This document shows positions 33,886 to 43,028 of a stretch of 46,296 nucleotides of DNA, piece by piece; position 1 is the first letter of the stretch; each line of letters starts with the position of its first letter. Under the pieces are notes generated by a model, which made no database searches, was not told where the DNA came from, and saw nothing but the letters and a program-made list of their open reading frames with translations. Made by a program: the position numbers and the translations under genes. The DNA comes from an uncultured Collinsella sp. Its GTDB lineage: Bacteria > Actinomycetota > Coriobacteriia > Coriobacteriales > Coriobacteriaceae. Location: contig CAUAAZ010000015.1 of the NCBI GenBank assembly GCA_958427145.1, forward strand, positions 1 through 46,296, read 5' to 3'.

Positions 33886-35730
33886 GTGAATTATCTGAGT
33901 GAGATGCTCAAACTGCCGGTCTTGGACGTCGATGGCGAAAAGCTCGGCGTTGTGAACGATTTTGGCATTGCTACCGGCGAAGTTTTTCCGCACGTGACGT
34001 CGCTCGCGTTCCGCGGACCCGGCAAGACGCCGTTTATGATCAGCTGGCGCAAATGGGTCGACCGTATCGACGAGACGGGTGTGCACCTTAAGTCGCCGGC
34101 CACCGAAATCCGTTTTTCGTACCTGCAGCCGACCGAACTCTTGCTCGCCCGTGACGTGCTCAACAAGCAGATTGTCGACACGCAGGGCATGAAAGTCGTG
34201 CGCGTAAACGACATCAAGTTTTCCATGTCGGGCGAAAATCAGCTGCGTCTGCTGGGTGCCGAAGTTGGTGCCCGCGGTCTACTGCGCGCGATCAGCCCCG
34301 CACTCGAGCATGTTGTCGAGAGCTTTATGAAGCACCTGGGCAAACCGCTCGGCGAGGACATCATCGCCTGGTCCTACATGGACCTGCTCGACCGTTCGAC
34401 TAAAAACATCCAGCTGTCGGTGTCGCACAAGACGCTCGGCGAGCTGCACCCTGCCGACATTGCCGACATTATCGAGCAGCTCGACCCGCGCCTGCGTGCG
34501 CAGGTGTTCGCGCAGCTCGACACCGCCCAGGCCGCCGAGGCCATCTCGGAGTTCGATGACGACGAACTTATGACCGAGATGCTCGAGGGCCTGTCCGATA
34601 CGGACGCATCGTCGATGCTGGCCATGATGGACCCGGACGATGCCGCCGACCTGATCGACGAGCTCGATTACGAGAAGGCCGAGAAGCTTTTGCGCCTGAT
34701 GGGCGTTCAGGAGGAGAAGGCGATTCGTAACCTGCTGGGCTATGAGGACAACACCGCCGGTCGCATCATGACCTCGGAGTTTGTCTCCCTGCCTGCCACG
34801 GCGACGGTCGCCGACGCCATCGAGGCGATCCGCAAGCTCGACGAGGACTTCGAGAGCGTCTATTACGTCTATACCGAGGACCCGAGCGGCATGCTCACCG
34901 GCGTGCTTTCGCTACGCACGCTTATCGTAGCCGACCGCGACGCCACGCTGGGCCAGCTGGCCTATCGCGACCTGGTTTATGTGTCGCCCGACGATGACCA
35001 GGAAGACGTAACGGACGAGATGACCAAGTACGACCTGGTTGCCATTCCTGTTTGCGACGAGAACCGCCACATCTTGGGTATCGTGACCTTTGACGACGCC
35101 ATGGACGTTATCGCCGAGGAGCACCAGGAGGACCTGCAGATCGCAGGTGTCGGCTCGGGCGATAGCGCGTCCGACGACTCGACGAATGTGCTCAGCTGGT
35201 TTGTGCATCGCCAGTACTGGGTTGTCGTGTGGGGCATTGCCTCGTGCATCATGGCAACAGTGCTGGGGACGGCGCTGGGCTCCGCGCATCTGGTGGTGTT
35301 CCCCATGTGCGCCATGCCGCTCGTGTTGCTGGCTGCCTCGCGCATGGTGTCGTTCGTCAAGAATTACTTCCTGGAGTACGACGGCCATGACGATGAGCCC
35401 AAGCCGTATCTGGGGTTCTTCTTCCAGAGCACGGGCATGGGCCTGATTCTGTCGCTCGTGACCTACCTGTGCGCCCAGCTGGTGCGCACCGCTGCGTTCC
35501 TCGACGCGCCCATGTTTGAAGAACAGCTCTTTACCGGCTGCTTTAACATCGCGGCCATCGTTTGTCTGATTGGCAACATGAGCGCCGTGATTTACCTGAT
35601 GGTACTGTTCTGGCGTGACGAGCACGACCTCAATACGTCGGGTACCGCCATGAACGTCATTGCCGTCATGATTTCATGCGTGGCGTACTGCATCGCCGCA
35701 GTGCTGCTCACCATGTCGGTCATGGGGTAG
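33886..35730 (+). CDS. PRC-barrel / MgtE-N / CBS membrane protein (MgtE-like, divergent channel)
   Basis: A 614-residue protein. An N-terminal PRC-barrel-like region (~5-165) is followed by an MgtE N-domain superhelix (~180-295: LHPADIADIIEQLDP, DDAADLIDELDYEKAEKLL), CBS domains (~300-420), and five C-terminal membrane helices (~440-614). The membrane part lacks the GGN-type pore signature and other conserved residues of true MgtE, so it may not be an Mg2+ channel. The start is GTG 33886, with GGGGAG seven bases upstream. The NRAMP-related transporter follows eight bases after the stop. Acidic MgtE-N/CBS domains sense cytoplasmic Mg2+ in the known family, so a regulatory role over the neighbour is attractive. 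Confidence 0.82.
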   Translation: MNYLSEMLKLPVLDVDGEKLGVVNDFGIATGEVFPHVTSLAFRGPGKTPFMISWRKWVDRIDETGVHLKSPATEIRFSYLQPTELLLARDVLNKQIVDTQGMKVVRVNDIKFSMSGENQLRLLGAEVGARGLLRAISPALEHVVESFMKHLGKPLGEDIIAWSYMDLLDRSTKNIQLSVSHKTLGELHPADIADIIEQLDPRLRAQVFAQLDTAQAAEAISEFDDDELMTEMLEGLSDTDASSMLAMMDPDDAADLIDELDYEKAEKLLRLMGVQEEKAIRNLLGYEDNTAGRIMTSEFVSLPATATVADAIEAIRKLDEDFESVYYVYTEDPSGMLTGVLSLRTLIVADRDATLGQLAYRDLVYVSPDDDQEDVTDEMTKYDLVAIPVCDENRHILGIVTFDDAMDVIAEEHQEDLQIAGVGSGDSASDDSTNVLSWFVHRQYWVVVWGIASCIMATVLGTALGSAHLVVFPMCAMPLVLLAASRMVSFVKNYFLEYDGHDDEPKPYLGFFFQSTGMGLILSLVTYLCAQLVRTAAFLDAPMFEEQLFTGCFNIAAIVCLIGNMSAVIYLMVLFWRDEHDLNTSGTAMNVIAVMISCVAYCIAAVLLTMSVMG

Positions 35731-35738
35731 GTGGTCGC

Positions 35739-37001
35739 GTGCAAAACACGAAGCAAAAGGCGAGCACCAAGCAAAAGCTGACCATCGCGGCCATCTTTGG
35801 CGCCATGGGCCCTGGCCTTCTGGCGGCGCTTTCGGGTAATGACGCCGGCGGCATCGCCACGTATTCCAGCGCCGGTGCCAGCTATGGCTACAAGATGCTG
35901 TGGATGCTTCCTGTCATGACCGTGCTGCTTATCGTGACACAGGAGACTGCGGCGCGTTGTGGCTGCGTCACAGGCAAGGGCTTGGCCTCGCTCATTCGCG
36001 AGCGCTTTGGCGTGCGCAGGAGCGTGCTGGCCATGGCGGCGCTGCTGATCGCCAATACGGCCGTGACCATTTCGGAGTTTGCGGGTATCGCGAGCGGCCT
36101 TGCCCTCTTTGGTGTGCCGGCGAGCATCTCGGTGCCGCTGGTGGCGCTGCTGGTTTGGATGCTTACCATGTCGGGCAGCTTCCAGCGCATCGAGAAGATT
36201 CTGCTGCTGGTGAGCTGCGTGTTTGTGACCTACATTGTCGCTGCATTTATGGCCGGTCCCAGCTGGGGCGAGGTGGCGGTCGACCTGGTTGTGCCCAACA
36301 TCCAAAATGACCCCAGCTACGTGTCGCTTGTGGTCGCAACGATCGGTACCACCATCGCGCCGTGGATGATTTTCTTGGCGCAGAACAACGTGGTCGATAA
36401 GAATGCGGGCGAGGACGATATCGTGTTGCAGCGTATCGACACCGTGAGCGGCTCGATCGCCGCCGATGTCATTGCTGGCTTTATTATCATCACGACCGGT
36501 ACGGTACTGTTCCCCGCGGGCATTCAGATTAGCGACGCTGCCGATGCCGCCCGCGCATTGGAGCCTATCGCGGGCCAGTGGTCCACGGTGCTGTTTGCTT
36601 CGGGCCTAGTCGCGGCGAGCTTCTTGGCCGCCTGTGTGCTGCCAGGCGTTACGTCCAGCGCCATCTGCGAGGCATTTGGCTGGGAGCGCGGTGCCGATCG
36701 CAGCTGGGACGAGGCCCCGGTCTATCGCGGCATCATTACGGCCATCATCGGCATCTCTGCCGTGCTGGTGCTCATGCCCGGCGTCGACCTGTTCCAGATT
36801 ATGATGACCTCGCAGGTCATCAACGGCGTGCTGTTGCCCGTGGTTTTGGTGTTCCAGGTGGTTATTGCCGCCGATCGTCACATTATGGGCGCCAACCGCA
36901 ACGGCCGCGTATGGAACGTGCTCACTTGGGCGACAATCGGCGTGATTACGGCGCTGACGGTCGTCATGTTTGTGCTGCAAGCGATGGGCTACAGCGCTTA
37001 A
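35739..37001 (+). CDS. NRAMP-related divalent metal transporter (NRMT-like, probable Mg2+)
   Basis: A 420-residue, ~11-helix transporter of the SLC11/NRAMP superfamily. The canonical DPGN of helix 1 is replaced by GNDAGG (SGNDAGGIATYSSAGASYGY), and the MPH motif of helix 6 by APW (GTTIAPWMIFLAQNNV), losing the methionine that confers soft-metal selectivity. Such changes characterise the NRMT group, whose studied example from Eggerthella lenta (another coriobacterium) transports Mg2+ (from memory). GTG 35739 is taken as start, as residues further upstream overlap the previous gene out of frame. It forms an operon with the MgtE-like protein, which supports Mg2+ or Mn2+ as substrate. Confidence 0.82.
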   Translation: MQNTKQKASTKQKLTIAAIFGAMGPGLLAALSGNDAGGIATYSSAGASYGYKMLWMLPVMTVLLIVTQETAARCGCVTGKGLASLIRERFGVRRSVLAMAALLIANTAVTISEFAGIASGLALFGVPASISVPLVALLVWMLTMSGSFQRIEKILLLVSCVFVTYIVAAFMAGPSWGEVAVDLVVPNIQNDPSYVSLVVATIGTTIAPWMIFLAQNNVVDKNAGEDDIVLQRIDTVSGSIAADVIAGFIIITTGTVLFPAGIQISDAADAARALEPIAGQWSTVLFASGLVAASFLAACVLPGVTSSAICEAFGWERGADRSWDEAPVYRGIITAIIGISAVLVLMPGVDLFQIMMTSQVINGVLLPVVLVFQVVIAADRHIMGANRNGRVWNVLTWATIGVITALTVVMFVLQAMGYSA

Positions 37002-37020
37002 CGCCCACTTTTGCTTCCGA

Positions 37021-37054
37021 ACAGGCCGCAGCGATGGGCTGCGGCCTGTTTTTT
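37021..37054 (+). terminator. Rho-independent terminator of the Mg2+ operon
   Basis: ACAGGCCGCAG (37021-37031) and CTGCGGCCTGT (37039-37049) form a perfect 11-bp stem followed by a TTTTTT run. It lies 20 nt after the transporter stop. Confidence 0.9.
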
Positions 37055-37111
37055 GCCCGCGACCTCTTGGGGCCGGCTCGAAAAGAGTGATTTTGGGTTG
37101 TTTGCTGCGGA

Positions 37112-39328
37112 CTACTTGTCGGTGCTCAGCTTGTGCGGCTTGAGAGCGAGCGCATTGACGAGCGCGTCGGTGGCAGACTTGACGGCTGCCGGTTGCGGAT
37201 CGTTGACGTGATCCTCAGGATGCACGGGCAGGTCCTTCTTGACTGCGTCGTGGATCAAGTTGAGGTACTCAGTCACGCCAGTGGTCGATAGGTGCGTGCC
37301 ATCGCCATCGAACAGGTCGTTGCGGTTGGTACTGTATCCGTACCAGTCGATAACGCGCACGTTCTTGTAGCGCGTAGCGGCGTTGGCGATGGCCTGGTTA
37401 GTAGAGCCAACCCACGGCTGCGGGCTGCGCGTGTTCACAAACACCACAATACGCTTATCTCCTGCATCGGCCATGATGGCGTCGATCTGGTCGTCGGTTA
37501 CCAAGCCGTTGGTGCCCAGCGCAAAGACCACGATCTTGCCGGCAAGGTTCTGTTGGAGATAGCCCTCAAATGTCGCACGGCCCGCATCGAACTGGCGGCC
37601 CTTTTCGGCATCGATATGGCTGTGCGGGAACACGCCGTCAAAGGTGTCCACGGCACGCAGCGACACGGAGTCACCGATCATCAACAGGTCGTAGGAGCCA
37701 TCGGGGAAGCCGTCGTTGTCCTTGTCGGTGTCGTCGGCCGCCTGCTGGTCGGTGGGCGCGGTGTTTTTGGCTTCCTTGTTCAGAACCTCGGCGCCCTCGC
37801 CGCTCAGCGCAGACGTCTCGGGCACAAAGATCAGGCCGCCCAGTGCAACGACCAACACGACAGCGCAGGCTGCGCAGACGGGGACGTGTGCGCGTGCCCA
37901 GTTGGCGGGCGTGGTGGTGCCATCGCGGAATTCGGCGACGGTGCGACCGAAGGCGCCCTTTCTAAACGGTGTCTCGATAAAGCGATATGAGCATTCGGCC
38001 ACGGCGACCACCAACAGCACCTGCAAAATGTACTGCCACCAGGGCGTATCGTTGATGTTGGCGACCGGGTTCATGAGCAACAGCAGCGGATAGTGCCACA
38101 GGTAGATGCTGTACGAGCGCTTGCCAATCCACACGAGCGGCTCGGCGGACAGCGCGCGGGCAACCATTCCCTGGGGCTGCACGCAGGCGGCAATAACCAT
38201 GAGCGTGAGGATTGAGCACAGCAGCGTGCCTCCGCGATACTGGAACGGAGTGTAGCCGTTGGTGAGCACGACCATGGCAGCAAGGCCAACCAGACCCACG
38301 ACGCCCAGCGCATCGATGGATGCGGGCGAGGACCAAAAGCGCACGAGGGCGCTCGGCTGTGCCGGGGCGGTCTCGGCTGATTCGTCGGCCTTCTCGCCAG
38401 GCTTGCCCTCGGCGTTCTTGCCGTGCTTGGCGGCGCCAGCCAGGCGATTGAGCCCCAAACGACGAGCGAGACGCACCGGCGCCAGGTCGCGATCGGGGAT
38501 AAAGGCCATCCAGGCGCCCAGCAGCAGCGAGAACACGCGGGTGTCGGTGCCGTAGTACACGCGGCTGGGGTCGGCGGCAGGGTTGTAAAGCACCATCATG
38601 GCTAGGGCAGATACCGCGGCAAGGCCCAGAACCACGCGGCGCGTGTTGGGCTTGCTCACATGCATAGATACCATGGCAAACAGCAGTGGCGGCCAAATCA
38701 GGTAGAACTGTTCCTCGATGGCAAGCGACCAAAAGTGCGTGAGCGGTGAGGGGTCGCCCAGAGCATTGAAGTACGAGACGTTTTGGGCAATCTGCCACCA
38801 GTTGTTGAAGAACAGCAGCGACGGCAGGATGTCGGGGCGCATCTTGGTGAGCATCACGTGGTTGAAGATGGTGCACAGCGCGCAGGTCACGAACACTACC
38901 GTTACCACGGCAGGGACCAGGCGACGGATGCGGCGAATCCAGAAGCTCTTAAGGTCGATGCGGCCGGTCTTAGCGACTTCGTTGAGCAGCAAACGCGTGA
39001 TCAGATAGCCCGAAAGCACAAAGAAGATCGTGACGCCGAGCAGGCCGCCCTGAGCCCACGTGAGGTTGAGGTGATAGAGCACCACCGCGACGACGGCGAG
39101 CGTACGCAGACCGTCGAGTGCAGGGATGTAGCGGGACTTGGGGCGAGCAGGCGTCTGCTCCGCGGCGGGAGTGTTGGCGCGGCCCGCGTTGTTGGCAGAA
39201 GCGCGATGGGGGCTCGCGGTGCGTCGCGGTTCGTTGGCACGGCGTTCGCCCTTCACGCGTTCGTGCGGCGCCGGCTCGTTGCCCGTGCGGCGTCGACCGC
39301 GCGAGCCCGATTGCGAGAGTTGTTCCAT
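37112..39328 (-). CDS. Acyltransferase-3 (OafA-type) with C-terminal SGNH domain
   Basis: A 738-residue envelope protein. A basic disordered N-terminus (1-68) is followed by an acyltransferase-3 membrane domain (~70-460, about ten helices) with the catalytic YHL histidine in VVLYHLNLTWAQGG, FFVLSGYLIT, FWIRRIRRL, and SLAIEEQFYLIWP. Then comes a linker helix and an extracytoplasmic SGNH hydrolase-like domain (~540-720) with GDSVSLRA (Ser), ALGTNG and DGTHLS (Asp/His). Such two-domain proteins O-acetylate cell-wall or surface glycans. ATG 39328 has GGATGA upstream. The gene is monocistronic, with TACAAT at 39373-39368 as -10 candidate. Confidence 0.9.
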   Translation of the reverse strand: MEQLSQSGSRGRRRTGNEPAPHERVKGERRANEPRRTASPHRASANNAGRANTPAAEQTPARPKSRYIPALDGLRTLAVVAVVLYHLNLTWAQGGLLGVTIFFVLSGYLITRLLLNEVAKTGRIDLKSFWIRRIRRLVPAVVTVVFVTCALCTIFNHVMLTKMRPDILPSLLFFNNWWQIAQNVSYFNALGDPSPLTHFWSLAIEEQFYLIWPPLLFAMVSMHVSKPNTRRVVLGLAAVSALAMMVLYNPAADPSRVYYGTDTRVFSLLLGAWMAFIPDRDLAPVRLARRLGLNRLAGAAKHGKNAEGKPGEKADESAETAPAQPSALVRFWSSPASIDALGVVGLVGLAAMVVLTNGYTPFQYRGGTLLCSILTLMVIAACVQPQGMVARALSAEPLVWIGKRSYSIYLWHYPLLLLMNPVANINDTPWWQYILQVLLVVAVAECSYRFIETPFRKGAFGRTVAEFRDGTTTPANWARAHVPVCAACAVVLVVALGGLIFVPETSALSGEGAEVLNKEAKNTAPTDQQAADDTDKDNDGFPDGSYDLLMIGDSVSLRAVDTFDGVFPHSHIDAEKGRQFDAGRATFEGYLQQNLAGKIVVFALGTNGLVTDDQIDAIMADAGDKRIVVFVNTRSPQPWVGSTNQAIANAATRYKNVRVIDWYGYSTNRNDLFDGDGTHLSTTGVTEYLNLIHDAVKKDLPVHPEDHVNDPQPAAVKSATDALVNALALKPHKLSTDK

Positions 39329-39515
39329 AAAACATCATCCAATGACGAGAATAATCAGCACGCCTTCATTGTAGCTGCCTGCTCCTGTGAATGCTTGCTG
39401 CTGGCGCAAGCTCAAGCGCGCGTCCACATCAAAGTGAACTAAAGTTATAGGGGGTGCGAGAGTGCACGATCGACGGCCGGCGGTGGGCATAAGGCTCGCA
39501 GATGAGGAGGTTTCC

Positions 39516-40511
39516 ATGGCAGATCGCGGCATCGTTGCGGTGTTCGGCAGCATGAACATGGACCTTTCGGTGGCGTGTGAGCGCATGCCGCGCGCGGGCG
39601 AGACCGTCGGTGGCAGCGGTTTTATCACCAACGCCGGCGGCAAGGGCGCTAACCAGGCCGTCGCCGCCGCGCGCATGGGTGCGCGCACGTGCATGATCGG
39701 CGCTGTTGGGCGCGATACCTTTGGCGATGCGCTTGTGGCAGGGCTCCAGGATGCTGGCGTGGGCGTTGAGTTCGTGGCGCTTTGCGATGACGTGGAGACC
39801 GGTACCGCGACTATCATTCGCTGCGAGAGCGACAACCGCATCATACTGTCACCGGGCGCCAACCATGCGCTTGCGGGCGGGGACGTTGCCCGGGCGCTGG
39901 GGCATCTGGTGGCCGATGAGCTCGACGGCGACGCCAGCGAGATTGCCCCGGCTGCCGGAAGCGTCTTTATCGCCCAGGGCGAATGTGACCTTGCAGCGAC
40001 GGCCGAGGCACTTGTTTGCGCTCACGAGCTGGGGTTCTATACGGTCTTTAATCCAGCGCCTGCCTGCGAGTTGCCTGCGAAGGCCTGGCCTGCGGTCGAC
40101 CTGGTCTGTCCCAACGAGACTGAGTGCCAGGTGCTGACGGGCATCTTGCCCGCGGATGATGTGAGCTGTGTCGCGGCGCTCAATGCCCTGCTCGCCAAGG
40201 GTGCCGGAGCTGCGGTCATCACGTTGGGCGGCGCCGGGTCGGTTACGCTCGGCGATGACGGCGAGCTGCTGCGCATGCCGGCGCTTTCGAGCGCGGTGGT
40301 CGATACGACGGCCGCGGGCGATACATTTATCGGTGCGCTTGCCGCGGCTCGGCTGGAGGGCCTGCCACTCTTTGAGTGCATGGCGGCGGGCGCACGCGCC
40401 TCGGCGGTGACGGTGTCGCGCTTGGGTGCTCAGCAGTCGATTCCCACGCGTGCCGAAGTTGATCGCGTGTTTGATTTAGACGATTTAGTACAAGACGGAG
40501 AAGCGGAGTAG
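39516..40511 (+). CDS. rbsK: Ribokinase (PfkB family)
   Basis: A 331-residue sugar kinase. The N-terminal GSMNMDL, the NAGGKGANQAVAAARMG glycine-rich motif, and the C-terminal DTTAAGDTFIGAL with catalytic Asp identify ribokinase, ATP + D-ribose to ribose-5-phosphate. ATG 39516 follows GAGGAGG at 39504-39510 and starts the conserved sequence, so the in-frame upstream codons are not used. It is followed four bases later by a nucleoside hydrolase, so the pair should salvage ribose from nucleosides. Confidence 0.88.
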   Translation: MADRGIVAVFGSMNMDLSVACERMPRAGETVGGSGFITNAGGKGANQAVAAARMGARTCMIGAVGRDTFGDALVAGLQDAGVGVEFVALCDDVETGTATIIRCESDNRIILSPGANHALAGGDVARALGHLVADELDGDASEIAPAAGSVFIAQGECDLAATAEALVCAHELGFYTVFNPAPACELPAKAWPAVDLVCPNETECQVLTGILPADDVSCVAALNALLAKGAGAAVITLGGAGSVTLGDDGELLRMPALSSAVVDTTAAGDTFIGALAAARLEGLPLFECMAAGARASAVTVSRLGAQQSIPTRAEVDRVFDLDDLVQDGEAE

Positions 40512-40515
40512 AACA

Positions 40516-41490
40516 ATGGCAATCAAGAAGCTGATCCTTGATCTGGATATGGGTGTGGACGATGCGATGGCGCTTGCCTATGCCATCGCGAGCCCCGAGG
40601 TGGAACTTGTGGGCATTACCACATGTTTTGGCAACGTGCGCGTCGACCAGTCGGCACATAACTGTCTGGCGGTGCTCGATCTGCTGGGTCGTCCTGAGGT
40701 GCCGGTGTACCTGGGTGCCGACCGTCCTCTGCAGGCGACTGAGCCCTATACGCCGCCGGCGTCCACCGCGCTCATTCACGGCAAGAACGGCATCGGCGGC
40801 GCGAGCGTGCCCGCGTCGCCCTACGAGCCGGTGGGGGCGACGTCTGCCGACGGCAACGCTGCGGTCGATTATCTGATCGATGCTGCGCGCACCTATGGCC
40901 CCGATCTGGTCTACGTAGCGACCGGCCCGCTTTCCAACCTGGCGCTTGCCTTGGAGCGCGATGCGGCGGCGGTGATGTCTATCGGCCGCGTGGTGGTAAT
41001 GGGCGGTGCCCTGACCGTGCCCGGTAACGTGAGTGCGGGTGCCGAGGCCAACATGGCAAGCGATCCCGAGGCGGCCGATGCCGTGCTGCGCTCGGGTCGC
41101 AAGCTCACCATGGTGGGCCTGGACGTGACGCATCGCGTGGTGCTTACGCGTCGCGACATTGCCGGCTGGACGGGCTCGGGCACCATGGCGGGCTGCGCAT
41201 TTGCGAGCATGGTCGAGCACTACATTGGTTCGTACGAGATGAACGCACCCTACCTGGGTGGTTGTGCGCTGCACGATCCGCTAGCCGTTGCCGTGGCGAT
41301 CGACCCCACGCTCGTAGGTGCGCTCGGCTGCAACCTGCGTGTTGATCTGCTGGGCGAGTACCGCGGTCGCACCATCTGCGATGAGCGCCGCCTGTCCGAT
41401 CCGGACAAGAGCGCGCTTGTGGCACTGACCGTGGATGCTCCGCGCTTTCTGTCCGAGTTCAAGACGCGTATGGCCCGTGTCCTTGGCTAA
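40516..41490 (+). CDS. Inosine-uridine preferring nucleoside hydrolase
   Basis: A 324-residue nucleoside hydrolase. The calcium-binding DxDxGxDD motif is D9-L-D11-M-G-V-D15-D16. The conserved MGGALTVPGNV loop, AEANMASDPEAAD (the usual AEFN is AEAN), and the late HDP in GGCALHDPLAVA complete the site. It cleaves ribonucleosides to base and ribose, and ribose is then phosphorylated by the adjacent ribokinase. The F-to-A change in AEFN may affect specificity. It starts four bases after rbsK. Confidence 0.87.
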   Translation: MAIKKLILDLDMGVDDAMALAYAIASPEVELVGITTCFGNVRVDQSAHNCLAVLDLLGRPEVPVYLGADRPLQATEPYTPPASTALIHGKNGIGGASVPASPYEPVGATSADGNAAVDYLIDAARTYGPDLVYVATGPLSNLALALERDAAAVMSIGRVVVMGGALTVPGNVSAGAEANMASDPEAADAVLRSGRKLTMVGLDVTHRVVLTRRDIAGWTGSGTMAGCAFASMVEHYIGSYEMNAPYLGGCALHDPLAVAVAIDPTLVGALGCNLRVDLLGEYRGRTICDERRLSDPDKSALVALTVDAPRFLSEFKTRMARVLG

Positions 41491-41499
41491 GTTGCCTTT

Positions 41500-41569
41500 T
41501 TGGGATGGGGCTTTTTGACTGGTATGATTGGTGCGACCATTCGAACCAGCTAAAAGTGCCCCGTCCCAA
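41500..41569. repeat. 70-nt hairpin between nucleoside hydrolase and luxS
   Basis: TTGGGATGGGGC (41500-41511) pairs with GCCCCGTCCCAA (41558-41569). Inside, CTTTT/AAAAG and CTGGT/ACCAG continue the stem to an innermost TGGTGCGACCA hairpin. TTTGAC follows, so it may terminate the rbsK operon, but its full-length palindrome also looks like a repeat element or luxS leader. Confidence 0.6.
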
Positions 41570-41592
41570 TTTGACTAACGAGAGGATCTGCC

Positions 41593-42081
41593 ATGGAGCG
41601 CATCGCGAGTTTTTCCGTTGACCACCTGCTGCTCGAGCCCGGCGTGTATGTGAGCCGCATCGACCGCGATCCGGCGACCGGCGCCGCCGTCACCACTTTT
41701 GACCTGCGCCTGACCACACCCAATAAGGAGCCGGTCATGAACACGGCCGAGTGCCACACCATCGAGCACCTGGGCGCGACGTTCCTTCGCAATCATGCCG
41801 AGTGGTCGAGCCGTATTGTCTACTTTGGCCCCATGGGCTGCCGCACGGGCTTTTACCTGGTTGTCTTTGGCGAGCTGACGAGCGAGAAGGTCTTGCCGCT
41901 CGTCCGCGAGCTGTTTGAGTTTGTCGCCGGCTTCGAGGGCGATGTCCCCGGTGCCGCTCCCGAGGAATGCGGTAACTACCTGGACCAGAACCTCCCCATG
42001 GCCAACTGGCTTGCGCGCCGCTACCTCGACCGCGACCTGGCCGATATCGACGAGAAGCATCTGCACTATCAGCAGGCGTAA
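41593..42081 (+). CDS. luxS: S-ribosylhomocysteine lyase
   Basis: A 162-residue enzyme converting S-ribosylhomocysteine to homocysteine and DPD, the AI-2 precursor. All active-site residues are visible: zinc ligands H55 and H59 in HTIEH (with E58 as catalytic acid/base), C83 in GPMGCRTGF, and C126 in PEECGN. Length matches LuxS exactly. GAGAGG lies upstream. No pfs gene is adjacent. A terminator follows at 42111-42141. Confidence 0.95.
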   Translation: MERIASFSVDHLLLEPGVYVSRIDRDPATGAAVTTFDLRLTTPNKEPVMNTAECHTIEHLGATFLRNHAEWSSRIVYFGPMGCRTGFYLVVFGELTSEKVLPLVRELFEFVAGFEGDVPGAAPEECGNYLDQNLPMANWLARRYLDRDLADIDEKHLHYQQA

Positions 42082-42110
42082 GGGCTTTATCGCCCAAAAC
42101 GCGCGCATTG

Positions 42111-42141
42111 GGCGCCTTCGCTTATGCGGGGGCGCCTTTTT
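42111..42141 (+). terminator. Rho-independent terminator of luxS
   Basis: GGCGCC (42111-42116) and GGCGCC (42131-42136) pair, followed by TTTTT (42137-42141), 30 nt after the stop codon. Confidence 0.8.
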
Positions 42142-42190
42142 GTTGATTGGTCGGGACGAGCGTTCAAAATCGCTCATGTTTGTTCTAGAA

Positions 42191-42216
42191 TGTTCGTATA
42201 GTCACATTTACGAACA
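42191..42216 (+). promoter_or_regulatory. Operator overlapping the DUF4867 promoter
   Basis: TGTTCGTA (42191-42198) and TACGAACA (42209-42216) form a perfect 8-bp inverted repeat with a 10-bp spacer. It overlaps a TATAGT -10 candidate (42197-42202) and ends just before the start region of the gene, suggesting repression by a GntR- or LacI-like dimer. Confidence 0.55.
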
Positions 42217-42225
42217 GGAGTGAAC

Positions 42226-42870
42226 ATGCATATCTACTCTGTCAACGATCCCGAGTTCAAATCCTATGGCAACGTTTGGAATAACGTTCCGTCCGAGCTC
42301 ACGTCGCCCGTGCTCGAGGCACTCTCTGCCACGCCCATTCCCGAGGGCAGCAAGTACGTTGCAAGCGCGCCGGAGCTCGAGGGCGTCAAGGATGCCGATA
42401 AACTGGGCTTTCTCATGTTTGGTGGCCGTCCCTTCCAGCTCGGCTGGTGCAACGGCCACAACACGCGTCTCAACTGCCTGGAGTATCACCGCGCGAGTGA
42501 GTTCAACCTGGGCGCGCGCGACTTTATCCTGCTCGTGGCGCATCGCTGGGAGATCGAGGACGGCAAGCTCGATACCGCGTGCGTCAAGGCGTTCCGCGTG
42601 CCGGCGGGTACGGTTGTCGAGGTTTTCAACACCACGCTCCACTACACGCCGTGCATGGTCGACGACGGCGGCTTCCAGGTGATGGTGGCGCTGCCGGCGG
42701 GCACCAACGGCCCGCGCCCCGAGGCCGCAACCGACATGCCTACCGCCGGTGACAGCTACTGCTACTGGAAGGCCGACAAGTGGGTTCTCTGCCATGCTGA
42801 CAGCCCCAAGGCTGCCGAGGGCGGCTACGTGGGTCTCATCGGCAAAAATCTCGACATCACCTGCGACTAG
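42226..42870 (+). CDS. DUF4867 family protein (cupin-like)
   Basis: A 214-residue protein of the DUF4867 family, whose fold is cupin-like. Conserved-looking stretches are GGRPFQLGWCNGHNTRLNCLEYHRASEFN and FNTTLHYTPCM, with His and Cys that could bind a metal. Members occur in sugar-catabolic gene sets, and the function is not established. ATG 42226 follows AGGAG by five bases, and an in-frame GTG at 42220 is less likely. A palindromic operator overlaps the promoter. A copied fragment of its 3' end lies at 44234-44293. Confidence 0.75.
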   Translation: MHIYSVNDPEFKSYGNVWNNVPSELTSPVLEALSATPIPEGSKYVASAPELEGVKDADKLGFLMFGGRPFQLGWCNGHNTRLNCLEYHRASEFNLGARDFILLVAHRWEIEDGKLDTACVKAFRVPAGTVVEVFNTTLHYTPCMVDDGGFQVMVALPAGTNGPRPEAATDMPTAGDSYCYWKADKWVLCHADSPKAAEGGYVGLIGKNLDITCD

Positions 42871-42879
42871 AATCTTCCG

Positions 42880-43020
42880 TCTCAATCTGTAACATCTAGC
42901 GGGCTAAATCGTCTCTACCTGTTACAGATCGAGACAAACTGCAGGGGACAGACCGAACAATCTCGATCTGTAACACCAGGCCCGGTTTTGACGGCCTACC
43001 TGTTACAGATCGAGACAAAC
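42880..43020. repeat. Palindromic repeat array 2 (two 55-nt units)
   Basis: Units at 42880-42934 and 42961-43015 are 55 nt each, with half-sites at 42880, 42920, 42961 and 43001. The right arms extend with CAAAC. The spacer between units contains GGGGACAG. It starts nine bases after the DUF4867 stop codon. Array 3 (44303-44443) is almost the same. Confidence 0.9.
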
Positions 43021-43028
43021 CGGGCCCA

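Noticed and set aside
33886..35730. Bona fide MgtE magnesium channel
   Set aside because: The N-terminal domains match, but the membrane region lacks the conserved pore residues, so only MgtE-like is claimed.
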